This document shows positions 1 through 6,129 of a stretch of 6,822 nt of DNA, piece after piece. The notes beneath the pieces were generated by a model that did no database searches, was not told the origin of the DNA, and was given only the letters and a program-made list of their open reading frames with translations. Position 1 is the first letter of the stretch. Every line of letters begins with the position of its first letter. Made by a program: the position numbers and the translations under genes. This stretch comes from Nitrososphaeraceae archaeon (lineage in GTDB: Archaea; Thermoproteota; Nitrososphaeria; Nitrososphaerales; Nitrososphaeraceae). The stretch covers positions 1-6,822 of the forward strand of contig JASHSN010000589.1 in NCBI GenBank assembly GCA_030038695.1, in the 5' to 3' direction.

Positions 1-440
1 ACCCTCCCCTTGTTCTGCTTGAGAAACAATACAAAAAGCGGAAAATTCGTACAAACACGCATTTTAGACTTCATCGCGGCAGCACACAGATCCGTATGTA
101 CATCTTTCCCCGGAAATTCTCTTTCCGGATATCAAAACAAGCAGGAATGAGCGTAGAAGAGGGATAGGGGTGTGTACTGCGTGTGCGTATGTGGAGAGTT
201 TCCTACGTCAATGACTCTAGTTGCTCGGAGGTAGGCGCTAGGAGCTAAGAAGGAAAACATCTTAACAACAAGATGCATCATGGTTCACTCCAGAGACTGG
301 CACTAAGGGAGTTGAACAAAGGTTCCATCCTAAGGTGGCCAAGGCTATACAATCCGGGTCCCGGGACCCACACCGCTCAAAAGGGTAGCAAAAAATGGTA
401 ATATCGCAAAAAAATTGCGTATGGGCTATGTGCTATTTTG
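1..440. other. Intergenic region, no gene seen
   Basis: No reading frame here has the character of a protein. The stretch contains an imperfect palindrome (79-180, listed separately), a perfect 14-bp palindrome GGGTCCCGGGACCC at 356-369, a small hairpin CATCTT/AAGATG near 258-275, and CGCAA-AAAAA-TTGCG at 405-419. I could not fold it into a tRNA, 5S rRNA, RNase P RNA or SRP RNA from memory. An unrecognised small RNA remains possible. Confidence 0.5.
79..180. repeat. Imperfect ~100-bp palindrome, copy 1
   Basis: The ends are inverted: GCAGCACACA at 79-88 faces GGGGTGTGTACTGC at 167-180. The left end resembles the left end of the copy at 3945-4052 (GCAGCACACA, then ATCC, then ATCTTTC). The right end, read on the minus strand, resembles the start of the copy at 526-617 (GCAG-ACACACCCC followed by ATCCCTCTT). 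The similarity runs beyond the shared arms, so the copies look related by descent. The element could be a small non-autonomous mobile element (MITE-like) or a recurrent structured-RNA or protein-binding palindrome. No target-site duplication is obvious. Confidence 0.5.
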
Positions 441-473
441 GTAGATAATACGCACATAAAACGATGGAAGACG

Positions 474-536
474 GTAGAGATGACTCATGGAAGACATGGA
501 TTACCCCGCTGGCTGCGACGGATCAGCAGCACACAC
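474..536 (+). repeat. Left inverted repeat of the cassette
   Basis: It matches the reverse complement of 4042-4101 in two blocks. Positions 474-495 match 4080-4101 at 21 of 22 bases, and 511-536 match 4042-4067 at all 26 bases. The intervening 15 versus 12 bases differ. The inner block runs directly into the palindrome at 526-617. The 9-mer ATGGAAGAC appears twice, at 464-472 and 487-495. Confidence 0.85.
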
Positions 537-617
537 CCCATATCCCTCTTTTCTGCAGTAAATACCCACCTTTTGCCAGAATTTTCAAGAAAAAATACCC
601 TAGGGTGTGTGTGCTGC
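526..617. repeat. Imperfect ~100-bp palindrome, copy 2
   Basis: The arms are GCAGCACACACCCC at 526-539 and GGGTGTGTGTGCTGC at 603-617, with about 63 bp between them. The palindrome sits at the inner side of the left inverted repeat and has a counterpart at 3945-4052. The reading frame that crosses it (438-701) is compositional and has no protein-like features. Confidence 0.65.
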
Positions 618-744
618 GGGTATACTGTGTGCCAACGAAGGCCGCTCAGAGACCGGTCGTTTTCTAGAAGTGCTCTGGGGACAGCGCCCCTTGGATCGTG
701 ATCATTGAAGCTGTGCTATCAATCCTCGGACTAAAACTAGCGGC

Positions 745-763
745 GAACCAAGCAATTTCAGCT
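745..763 (+). repeat. 19-bp direct repeat, copy A
   Basis: GAACCAAGCAATTTCAGCT occurs here, abutting the TATA-like box, and again at 837-855 inside the 5' end of the first operon gene. The two copies are identical and lie 92 bp apart. An inverted part of the same word, GCTGAAAT, lies between them at 788-795. Confidence 0.9.
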
Positions 764-769
764 TATAAA
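763..769 (+). promoter_or_regulatory. TATA-like box of the topo VI-like operon
   Basis: TTATAAA is followed about 35 bp later by an ATG at 801. An archaeal TATA box placed about 26 bp before transcription start would put the start near 792-794, giving a leader of under 10 nt. This supports the ATG at 801 over the upstream TTG at 786. It is a positional inference. Confidence 0.45.
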
Positions 770-800
770 CATTCGTACACTATGGTTGCTGAAATCTAGT

Positions 801-1775
801 ATGGCAAAACTTCAAAAGGGGAACTCAAGTATTACTGAACCAAGCAATTTCAGCTGTACTCGAGGAGGAATCCGGAACTATTTGGGGCGACACATGAAGG
901 ATGAGGAAAGTAAGCGATTTACCAATTCAATTCCTGACAAATACAATAAAATCGCCAAAAAAGTCGATCCACCCTCCATTAGACGTAGGAAAGGACCAGT
1001 TGCTACGTCAACAATCAAGGTGATGTCTTACATCACAGTCAAGGCTATAGAATCAGAGACATCATATCTTCTATTACAATGGCCTAAATTCGCACTCAAG
1101 GAATTACTGGATAATGCCTGGGACTTTCTAAATGACTACTATCCCAACAATCCCAAGGAAGATAGGAAAATTGGAGTAACTGTAAAAGTAGACTTGAAAC
1201 CAAATGGAGAAAAAAGCATACTCCGTATAGCAGTACGAAATTCCAATGTGGATAACATATCAGTGTTTGAAGATTTAGATTCTGTATTTGACTATGATCG
1301 ATGGTATAGCACCAAACGGTATCAACACAGAGAAACTTGTGGTTCTCTCGGTGACTTCTTAAAAAGAGGGTTAGGTATGGGATATGCGTCGTGGACTGAA
1401 GACATTAACGATGACAATTCATTTACAGATAAACAATGGGAAGAGCCATTGATTGTTATACATAATGGACAAGAGAATAGAGTATACATAACAGTCAACA
1501 AAGGTTCCAATGAACCGATAAAAGTTGAGTTTGAAGAAGGTCCTTCGCATAGTGCTACTGACACAGAAGTTGAAGTTGCATTGCCAATTGGACGATTTAT
1601 TGAAGACAAAGTCAGAAAGCTTGAACAATATTACAAGATCTATAAAATCGGTAAATCAAGAACTGACTTTAGTTTCAATCTAATAATGCCATCGTCGTTA
1701 ACCAGCAGTTTGCAGAAAGACGACGTAGTGCTTGTTGAAGCTATTGAGTCTGAGGTAAGATATGCCGAAGTTTGA
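801..1775 (+). CDS. GHKL-fold ATPase, topoisomerase VI B-like N-terminal domain
   Basis: This 324-residue protein probably forms the ATP-binding half of a type IIB topoisomerase-like complex with its downstream partner. Residues 101-108 (ELLDNAWD) form a good GHKL N box, with E101 as candidate catalytic base and N105 as Mg ligand. The usual D-x-G of the G1 box is replaced by RNSN at 146-149. The glycine-rich lid is GSLGDFLKRGLGMG at 181-194, with K188 as possible phosphate contact. TDTEVEVALP at 253-262 fits the last conserved GHKL strand. About 75 basic residues precede the fold, longer than in usual topo VI B, which also has H2TH and transducer domains that this protein lacks. The start is uncertain: TTG 786, ATG 801, or TTG 882/ATG 894 behind AGGAGG at 863-868. 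The end overlaps the next gene by 14 nt. Other divergent GHKL proteins (MutL- or MORC-like) are less likely given the partner. Confidence 0.8.
   Translation: MAKLQKGNSSITEPSNFSCTRGGIRNYLGRHMKDEESKRFTNSIPDKYNKIAKKVDPPSIRRRKGPVATSTIKVMSYITVKAIESETSYLLLQWPKFALKELLDNAWDFLNDYYPNNPKEDRKIGVTVKVDLKPNGEKSILRIAVRNSNVDNISVFEDLDSVFDYDRWYSTKRYQHRETCGSLGDFLKRGLGMGYASWTEDINDDNSFTDKQWEEPLIVIHNGQENRVYITVNKGSNEPIKVEFEEGPSHSATDTEVEVALPIGRFIEDKVRKLEQYYKIYKIGKSRTDFSFNLIMPSSLTSSLQKDDVVLVEAIESEVRYAEV
837..855 (+). repeat. 19-bp direct repeat, copy B
   Basis: It is identical to 745-763 but lies within the coding region, about codons 13-18 of the frame starting at 801. Because a promoter-side sequence recurs here, the first ~20 codons may be rearranged, and translation may start further downstream. 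Confidence 0.9.
1752..1756 (+). promoter_or_regulatory. Internal ribosome binding site of the Spo11-like gene
   Basis: GAGGT lies inside the end of the upstream ATPase gene, 5 nt before the ATG at 1762. With the 14-nt overlap of the two genes it indicates coupled translation and supports 1762 as the real start. In that frame a TAA at 1756-1758 prevents any longer N terminus. Confidence 0.65.
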
Positions 1776-3669
1776 GTATCACGATAGCATATATTACTTC
1801 AAGCGTGGCGAATTCAAGAACTACTTTCAAGGAATATACGATAAATCAATGTTGGTATCAGATGCGTTAGCAACATTCAGAGAAGTAAGATATCTACCTA
1901 ATAAATTTAAACAAAAGATGGTACAGCAAGTAGTAGACGATCCTTCACTCATTGGTCAGATTTATGAAGGATTAAAGAAGATGAAACCTCAATCTCAATA
2001 CAAACTGGCGTATAAAAAAGAAGATCGGCAGGTGGAATTAATTGAGAATGTGGCAGAGAACTACAATATTGATAAAAAACATACACAGGCTAAGATTGTT
2101 ACAACGCATCATAAAGATGAAGATACTGGCAGGGAATTTAACTACTCACTTGAAGTGGTCATAGCTCCTAGAAAAGACAAAGATTTTCAAAATGCAGGTC
2201 AAGTTGAAATTATTGGTAATATCAACTCGACTCCATCTATTGATGGCGGAGAGCAGTATTTTCAGGGTGGAAATTATAGGTGGACTGACAAAAAGGGGAA
2301 TAACATGTATAGTACAAGTCTTGAAGGTATGTTAAGTGAGTGTGGGTTTAACAGATCTCTTACTCCATCGAAAAGGAGAGTACCATCAGTAGTTTACGTA
2401 AATATAAAGACACCATGCCCTGATTGGCTTGGTTCTGCTGGAAAGACTCATATTAATTTGAAATCATACCAAGAAGAACTTGCAAATACTGTCACCAGTT
2501 TAGCATATAAAATACCTACATATCATGGGATAGGTCATAGAGCTACAATACTATGCGGCCATCATCTGCGGGAGAAGAGTGCTCAGGATTTCTTGGATGA
2601 TTTTTTAATAAAAAGAAAAAGCCAAATAGATAGAAATCCATCTTTAAAAACTAAAGACAGAATTACACAACGTGGTGTGTGGTATCGTATACGGCCTATA
2701 ATGATATCTGAAGGATTCGAGCCAAAAGAGAATTGGGGCATAACTGCACAATATATTGCACGTATCATCAAGGAACGTTGCAAAAAGTTATTCAGATTAA
2801 AGAGAGAAGACCTGGGAATTATTGCAAGTTCAAGGGCTACTATGTATTACATGGGTAATCATTACCCTGTCAACATCGACAACTTCCGAGATCTCGCTCG
2901 ACAAGGAGTTGCTATAATCGTGATCGAGAAGGAAGGTATAGCTGATCTACTTTATCCGTTTGCTGACAAATACGGTGTGGCACTTGTACATACGCAAGGA
3001 CGTTTCACAGAAGATGGTAAAGATTTGATAGAAGCTGCTAAGGAATATGGGTCTTTCATTGGTATTTTAGTTGACTACGATGCAGTTGGCAGTGAGATTC
3101 CTAAAGCTACAAGAACCAGGACTCCGATAATCGGTATTGATAAAGAAACTATAACGTGGCTACAGCAAAACGGCTATGAAATAAAACTAGCAGATGTTGA
3201 AGAAGAATATACACCAAGTATACGGGTTAAAGATCCATACTTGCAGCGTTATCGCATAGAGTTAGACAGCGTCGCTCAAAAGGTTGGTGCTGAGGGACTT
3301 TGGAAATTAATGATGTATCGTGTGAACTTGCTATCTAAACCAGGAGGATTAGATTATAGGAACGTCATACATAAACCAACAAGTGAAACACTCTATCCAG
3401 TTGAAGTAACTGACTTTCTATCAGATCTACAGCGGTATACCAATAACATAACAAAAACCAAATGGGAAGAGACAACCACTGAACTTGCAAACGTTCCCGA
3501 ATTAATAGATGTCCAAGCTAAAAATACTGAGATTCACGAAAATCTATCTCCTATAGTTGCAAAAGATCCAGGGATGCAACTTATAGTAACGGAATTAAAA
3601 AGGCTACGTGAATTGCTATCAAAGATCAAGAAAGACAACTATGAGGATGCTGGCGAAAATAATGAATAG
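1762..3669 (+). CDS. Transducer-Spo11/topoisomerase VI A-like fusion protein
   Basis: This 635-residue protein is probably the DNA-cleaving partner of the upstream ATPase. Residues ~1-115 are unassigned. Residues ~125-250 resemble the topo VI B transducer, with VEIIGNIN near 148-155, VVYVNIKTPCP near 210-220 and a candidate ATP-sensing switch lysine in SAGKTH (K228). The A-like half follows. TQRGVWY at 302-308 fits the winged-helix catalytic region, making Y308 the candidate for 5' covalent attachment. The TOPRIM domain spans ~383-460, with E389 in VIEKEG and D438/D440 in VDYDAVG as metal ligands. RIELDSVAQKVGAEGLW near 498-514 fits the typical end of topo VI A/Spo11 folds. The last ~90 residues are charged and helical. 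Normal topo VI A is about 350-390 residues, so the extra N terminus is notable. TOPRIM assignment is strong; transducer assignment is moderate. Confidence 0.82.
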   Translation: MPKFEYHDSIYYFKRGEFKNYFQGIYDKSMLVSDALATFREVRYLPNKFKQKMVQQVVDDPSLIGQIYEGLKKMKPQSQYKLAYKKEDRQVELIENVAENYNIDKKHTQAKIVTTHHKDEDTGREFNYSLEVVIAPRKDKDFQNAGQVEIIGNINSTPSIDGGEQYFQGGNYRWTDKKGNNMYSTSLEGMLSECGFNRSLTPSKRRVPSVVYVNIKTPCPDWLGSAGKTHINLKSYQEELANTVTSLAYKIPTYHGIGHRATILCGHHLREKSAQDFLDDFLIKRKSQIDRNPSLKTKDRITQRGVWYRIRPIMISEGFEPKENWGITAQYIARIIKERCKKLFRLKREDLGIIASSRATMYYMGNHYPVNIDNFRDLARQGVAIIVIEKEGIADLLYPFADKYGVALVHTQGRFTEDGKDLIEAAKEYGSFIGILVDYDAVGSEIPKATRTRTPIIGIDKETITWLQQNGYEIKLADVEEEYTPSIRVKDPYLQRYRIELDSVAQKVGAEGLWKLMMYRVNLLSKPGGLDYRNVIHKPTSETLYPVEVTDFLSDLQRYTNNITKTKWEETTTELANVPELIDVQAKNTEIHENLSPIVAKDPGMQLIVTELKRLRELLSKIKKDNYEDAGENNE

Positions 3670-3698
3670 GTCAGGTTTGCGTCTGGATAGATTCACAG

Positions 3699-3725
3699 TT
3701 TCTATCTTCTTTTCTCCTCTTTTCT
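3699..3725 (+). terminator. Pyrimidine-rich terminator of the operon
   Basis: A run of T- and C-rich sequence, including TTCTTTTCTCCTCTTTTCT, starts about 30 nt after the stop codon of the Spo11-like gene. Archaeal transcription often ends at such T-rich tracts without a stem. No strong hairpin precedes it. Confidence 0.4.
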
Positions 3726-3944
3726 AGTAGAAGAACTCCCTGGGGTATGTGCTGTTGTATCGGTAGTTCACGAGATTTGCGGTCTGCGTCCGCGGATACA
3801 CGCCGCAGCACTGTGACTGGTAGTTTAAGTTATTCTACATCTATTATAACTCTTGTACAGCTTTATTGAAATCAGACATAAGAGCATTCAAGGTACTGTT
3901 CGGTGGTAGTTCACATGCGAATCACTATTAAAACGAAGGGAATA

Positions 3945-4052
3945 GCAGCACACACATCCTACGGAGTATCTTTCTGCGGTACTATCATGTTTTTTCACTC
4001 ATCCTTGGTTTTTTCTGCGGAAAAGATACCGGTAAAGGGCTGTGTGTGCTGC
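3945..4052. repeat. Imperfect ~100-bp palindrome, copy 3
   Basis: The arms are GCAGCACACACATCC at 3945-3959 and GGGCTGTGTGTGCTGC at 4037-4052. It lies at the inner side of the right inverted repeat, mirroring 526-617. Its left end also resembles 79-113. A weaker, possibly related structure with GTGCTG and CAGCAC ends lies at about 3749-3812. Confidence 0.65.
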
Positions 4053-4101
4053 TGATCCGTCGCAGCCAAAGCAATCTGCGTCTTCCATGAGACATCTCTA
4101 C
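4042..4101 (-). repeat. Right inverted repeat of the cassette
   Basis: This is the reverse complement of 474-536: the 26-bp block 4042-4067 is perfect, the 22-bp block 4080-4101 has one mismatch, and the middle is 3 nt shorter. The reading frame 4042-4239 crosses this repeat and is not a gene, although its distal part copies the end of the Spo11-like gene. Confidence 0.85.
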
Positions 4102-4140
4102 TTTCTTTTTCATGCGTATTCCAGCATTTTATGGGCGCCT

Positions 4141-4189
4141 GAAAAGGCAGACATGCAACTTATAGTAAAGAAATTAAAAGGACTATGTG
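4141..4189 (+). pseudogene. Fragment of a second Spo11-like gene tail
   Basis: From 4153 the sequence aligns with 3574-3610 near the 3' end of the Spo11-like gene. The first 16 bases are identical, and about 31 of 37 match overall. The reading frame is kept: MQLIVKKLKGL here against MQLIVTELKRL in the gene. Similarity fades on both sides. The fragment lies just outside the right inverted repeat, so it is the remnant of another copy or of a rearrangement of this locus. Confidence 0.6.
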
Positions 4190-4413
4190 TGTGTGCTTCA
4201 AGCAATTCTAATATTTTAAGGCTATCAGCTTCTACGTAAGCTACTAATCCGGTAGGTAGCCGTCTAGAAGGCCTGGGAGAATCGGTTTTTCAGTCATGGG
4301 TCAACCCGCCTGGAAAACATGATTCTTTGTAGCCTAGTGCAATGTCCTGGTATCAGAGGCTGCAGCCTTCATTTTTAATACCTTTTCCAAAAGAGTTGGG
4401 TTTCTATGGATAA

Positions 4414-4638
4414 GACCTAAACCACACGCAACAACAAGGCGCTGGGTTCCGTAGTGTTAATAAGGCTTCTGAAGCATTAGAGAATTTTACTACTGGTCTA
4501 TACGATCTCGTCATACTTGATGTTATAATGCCGCCGGAGGTTAGTGGATTTAGCTTATACACTGAGAATGCCATAGCACAGGAACCAATGCTGAGTTATA
4601 CGCTGCTAGTCAAGCAGAGAGCGAATGACAGGATTTGA
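4414..4638 (+). pseudogene. Response-regulator receiver domain fragment
   Basis: The frame has no proper start. It reads GFRSVNKASEALENF, then YDLVILDVIMPPEVSGFSLY, which is the middle of a CheY-like receiver domain. The aspartate of LILD-type strand 3 (ILDVIMP) would be the phosphoacceptor. The N-terminal acidic pair and the later conserved Thr/Ser and Lys are missing, and after about 4560 the translation loses family character until the TGA at 4636. A complete domain needs about 115-120 residues; about 45 are recognisable. It is a decayed fragment of a two-component regulator, probably not expressed. Confidence 0.7.
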
Positions 4639-4639
4639 A

Positions 4640-5138
4640 GCTCAACCGGGGTCCGTGGGTACTAAGGGTATTTTGGGTGTAATCCATATAGTTATCTCGT
4701 GGATTCAAAAGTCATGACGACGACCTGTCGACCAAGAAGCTTCTGTTGTTGCCTATACTAAGATTGTGTATGTACTGTATTTCCTGGTGAAAGGATTTAC
4801 CTGTTCCCGAGATGGTGCACTAATCTACTGACATTAGTTTCTTCGTTGTATCCCATCAGTAGACTATTCGTCAACTGTTAATATCTCGCTCCTATACCCG
4901 AGATTTAGATGGCGGGTTAGTGCTGAAAGTGTTGTGGATAAAGTGTACAGTATGTTAACGACAAGTGAAACCAAGTAGTATCAAAGGGTAAGATAGTTGC
5001 TGTTGTGGTGTAATCAGGCATCACATTCGAACTACAAATTGAAATAAGATATACCTTGGTCGATTTTATTGCATTTATTCTATTATTGTTTCCCTTGATA
5101 ATACCATTTGATTCTCTTAAGCGAGATTCTTGAATTTG
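4640..5138. other. Intergenic region, no gene seen
   Basis: No credible coding frame is present on either strand. The minus-strand frame 4917-5213 has low-complexity composition and runs through the phasin promoter, so I do not accept it. The only structure noticed is a weak inverted repeat, TCTACTGA at 4824-4831 and TCAGTAGA at 4856-4863. Confidence 0.45.
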
Positions 5139-5175
5139 TTGGTATTTGATGGTATTTGACACCATTAAATACCAA
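5139..5175. promoter_or_regulatory. Inverted repeat, likely operator of the phasin-like gene
   Basis: The 15-nt arms TTGGTATTTGATGGT (5139-5153) and ACCATTAAATACCAA (5161-5175) are complementary except at one position, which is a G-T pair, with a 7-nt centre. Within it the 10-mer GGTATTTGA(T/C) is repeated in tandem at 5141-5160, one helical turn apart. A related ATACCATTTGA lies at 5101-5111. The position just upstream of the TATA-like run suggests a regulator-binding site. It could instead be an RNA hairpin. Confidence 0.6.
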
Positions 5176-5177
5176 TC

Positions 5178-5189
5178 TATATATATAAT
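5178..5189 (+). promoter_or_regulatory. TATA-like box of the phasin-like gene
   Basis: TATATATATAAT lies 9-20 nt before the ATG at 5198 and 18-29 nt before the in-frame ATG at 5207. The distance suits leaderless transcription beginning near 5207. The TTAAATA at 5165-5171 could instead serve the ATG at 5198. Confidence 0.45.
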
Positions 5190-5197
5190 GTAGGATA

Positions 5198-5764
5198 ATG
5201 ATAAGTATGTCAACTAAAAAAGAAGCTGAAAGACAGACTACAGAATATGACGTTAAAAGAGAATTAAGAACAGGATTATCGGAGCAAAATCACGCAGTCG
5301 ATAGAGTATTAGATGAAACAAGAGATAATATCAGAAGAACAGTAGATGAGGTAAAGAGAGAGATTCCACGTAACACACAAGCAATCAATGATTATCAAGA
5401 GCATACCCTTCAAGCAAGCAAAGAAATTGCAGATAGCTTCCTAGAATCTCAAAAGCAGATTATCCAATCATTTCAGTCAACATGGATCCCGTATTTTGAG
5501 AATACGTATGGCGTATTTTGGAATAATTGGGCATCTCCACGACGAGTAGCGGAAATCTATGCGAGAACAGTAAGCAATTGTGCAGATAACGTGGTGGCTA
5601 CAACTAGAATAGCAAACAATACATTATTTGCAAATATCGATGCATACAAAGCATTTGTTCAGCGTGAAAAAGATGATGTAAAAGAATTTTCCAGAATAGC
5701 CGCTAATACCGCAAGAATGTTTGAAAGCACTTCAAGGGAATTTGCCAATAATCTACCAGTATAA
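5198..5764 (+). CDS. Phasin-like, all-helical protein
   Basis: The 188-residue protein is hydrophilic, predicted almost wholly helical, and has no signal peptide or membrane segment. Residues ~1-60 are highly charged with heptad-like spacing. Residues ~70-188 (ESQKQIIQSFQSTW, ASPRRVAEIYARTV, FSRIAANTARMFE) have the amphipathic helix and length typical of phasins, which coat polyhydroxyalkanoate granules, stabilise their surface and help the synthase. Several soil ammonia-oxidising archaea carry a polyhydroxyalkanoate synthase, which fits, but none is encoded here. The phasin call rests on general resemblance, not on a diagnostic motif. A generic coiled-coil or membrane-associated protein is the alternative. 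ATG 5198 and ATG 5207 are both possible starts. The gene stands alone with its own promoter and operator-like repeat. Confidence 0.65.
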   Translation: MISMSTKKEAERQTTEYDVKRELRTGLSEQNHAVDRVLDETRDNIRRTVDEVKREIPRNTQAINDYQEHTLQASKEIADSFLESQKQIIQSFQSTWIPYFENTYGVFWNNWASPRRVAEIYARTVSNCADNVVATTRIANNTLFANIDAYKAFVQREKDDVKEFSRIAANTARMFESTSREFANNLPV

Positions 5765-5802
5765 GGATAGAAAGTATATCGTCCCATAAGGACACAAACC
5801 AT

Positions 5803-5817
5803 ATTTTATTTTTATAT
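5803..5817 (+). terminator. T-rich terminator of the phasin-like gene
   Basis: ATTTTATTTTTATAT lies about 40 nt after the stop codon and suits archaeal T-tract termination. No stable stem is seen upstream. Confidence 0.4.
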
Positions 5818-5916
5818 TACTGCTATATCCACAATCGTCATATTCCGGACCAACTTAGAAATCTGCATCTGTTACCAAAACAAAATTAATTGTCTTGACG
5901 ATGACCATGGCAGCGT

Positions 5917-6052
5917 TTAGCATGGCAGCGTTAACCGAGTCTGCGTTGGAACACCAGCAATAGCAACACCACCGGCACCATATTTCCAGGTATGGTAGAG
6001 GTAATGAGGCGATAATGGCAATAACATGTAAGCGATGCAATATTACTTTTGA
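5917..6052 (+). repeat. 136-bp perfect direct repeat, copy 1
   Basis: Every base matches 6127-6262; the period is 210 bp, with 74 bp between copies. The repeat holds the upstream region and the first ~12 codons of the zinc-ribbon ORF. In this copy the ORF from 6015 reads MAITCKRCNITF, then diverges and stops at 6089. A short inner repeat, ATGGCAGCGTT, is found at 5907 and 5922. Perfect identity in a decayed region implies a recent duplication. Confidence 0.95.
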
Positions 6053-6129
6053 CAGATCCGAATATTCATCCTGCATGGTATTACTTTGATGCCACTAATA
6101 ACAAGTTCTACATAGAGACGTCTAGATTA
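6052..6129 (+). pseudogene. PPOX-type flavoprotein fragment
   Basis: The frame starting at 6052 reads TDPNIHPAWYYFDATNNKFY followed by IETSR. This resembles the first strands of pyridoxamine 5'-phosphate oxidase-like FMN-binding proteins (pattern P-x-x-x-P-x-W-Y-x-x-D, then K-x-Y-x-x-T). Only about 25 residues are present, trapped between the two 136-bp repeats, with no start codon and a stop soon after. It must be a fragment carried by rearrangement. The assignment is by pattern memory and is moderate. Confidence 0.5.

Larger units (their letters stand above)
474..4101. mobile_element. Putative inverted-repeat-bounded cassette with topo VI-like operon
   Basis: Long imperfect inverted repeats (474-536 and 4042-4101) enclose about 3.6 kb. 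The only genes inside are the GHKL ATPase and the transducer/Spo11-like gene. Weaker similarity continues outward on both sides to AATACGCA at 447-454 and its complement at 4113-4120. No transposase, integrase or clear target-site duplication is visible. That the segment moves, or once moved, as a unit is inference. The alternative is that two inverted copies of a short repeat happen to flank the operon. Confidence 0.45.

Noticed and set aside
356..369. Perfect GGGTCCCGGGACCC palindrome as an operator or origin element
   Set aside because: It is a single copy with no adjacent gene, so no role can be supported.
438..701. Open frames over the left inverted repeat and palindrome
   Set aside because: They run through repeat DNA, have no family character, and a similar frame arises over the right repeat.
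1322..1628. Minus-strand frames inside the ATPase gene
   Set aside because: They are shadows of a well-supported plus-strand gene with recognisable motifs.
2583..2783. Minus-strand frame inside the Spo11-like gene
   Set aside because: It lies opposite the catalytic tyrosine region of a real gene and has no start signal or family character.
4620..4665. tRNA 3'-end-like sequence on the minus strand (TTCAAATCC with CATTCGC)
   Set aside because: The T-stem does not pair, and no anticodon or D arm can be found, so it cannot be supported as a tRNA or attachment site.
4917..5213. Minus-strand 98-residue frame upstream of the phasin-like gene
   Set aside because: It has low-complexity composition, and it covers the phasin promoter and operator.
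5855..6076. Minus-strand 73-residue frame with many Cys and Trp
   Set aside because: It is composed mostly of the 136-bp repeat, with odd composition and no recognisable motif.
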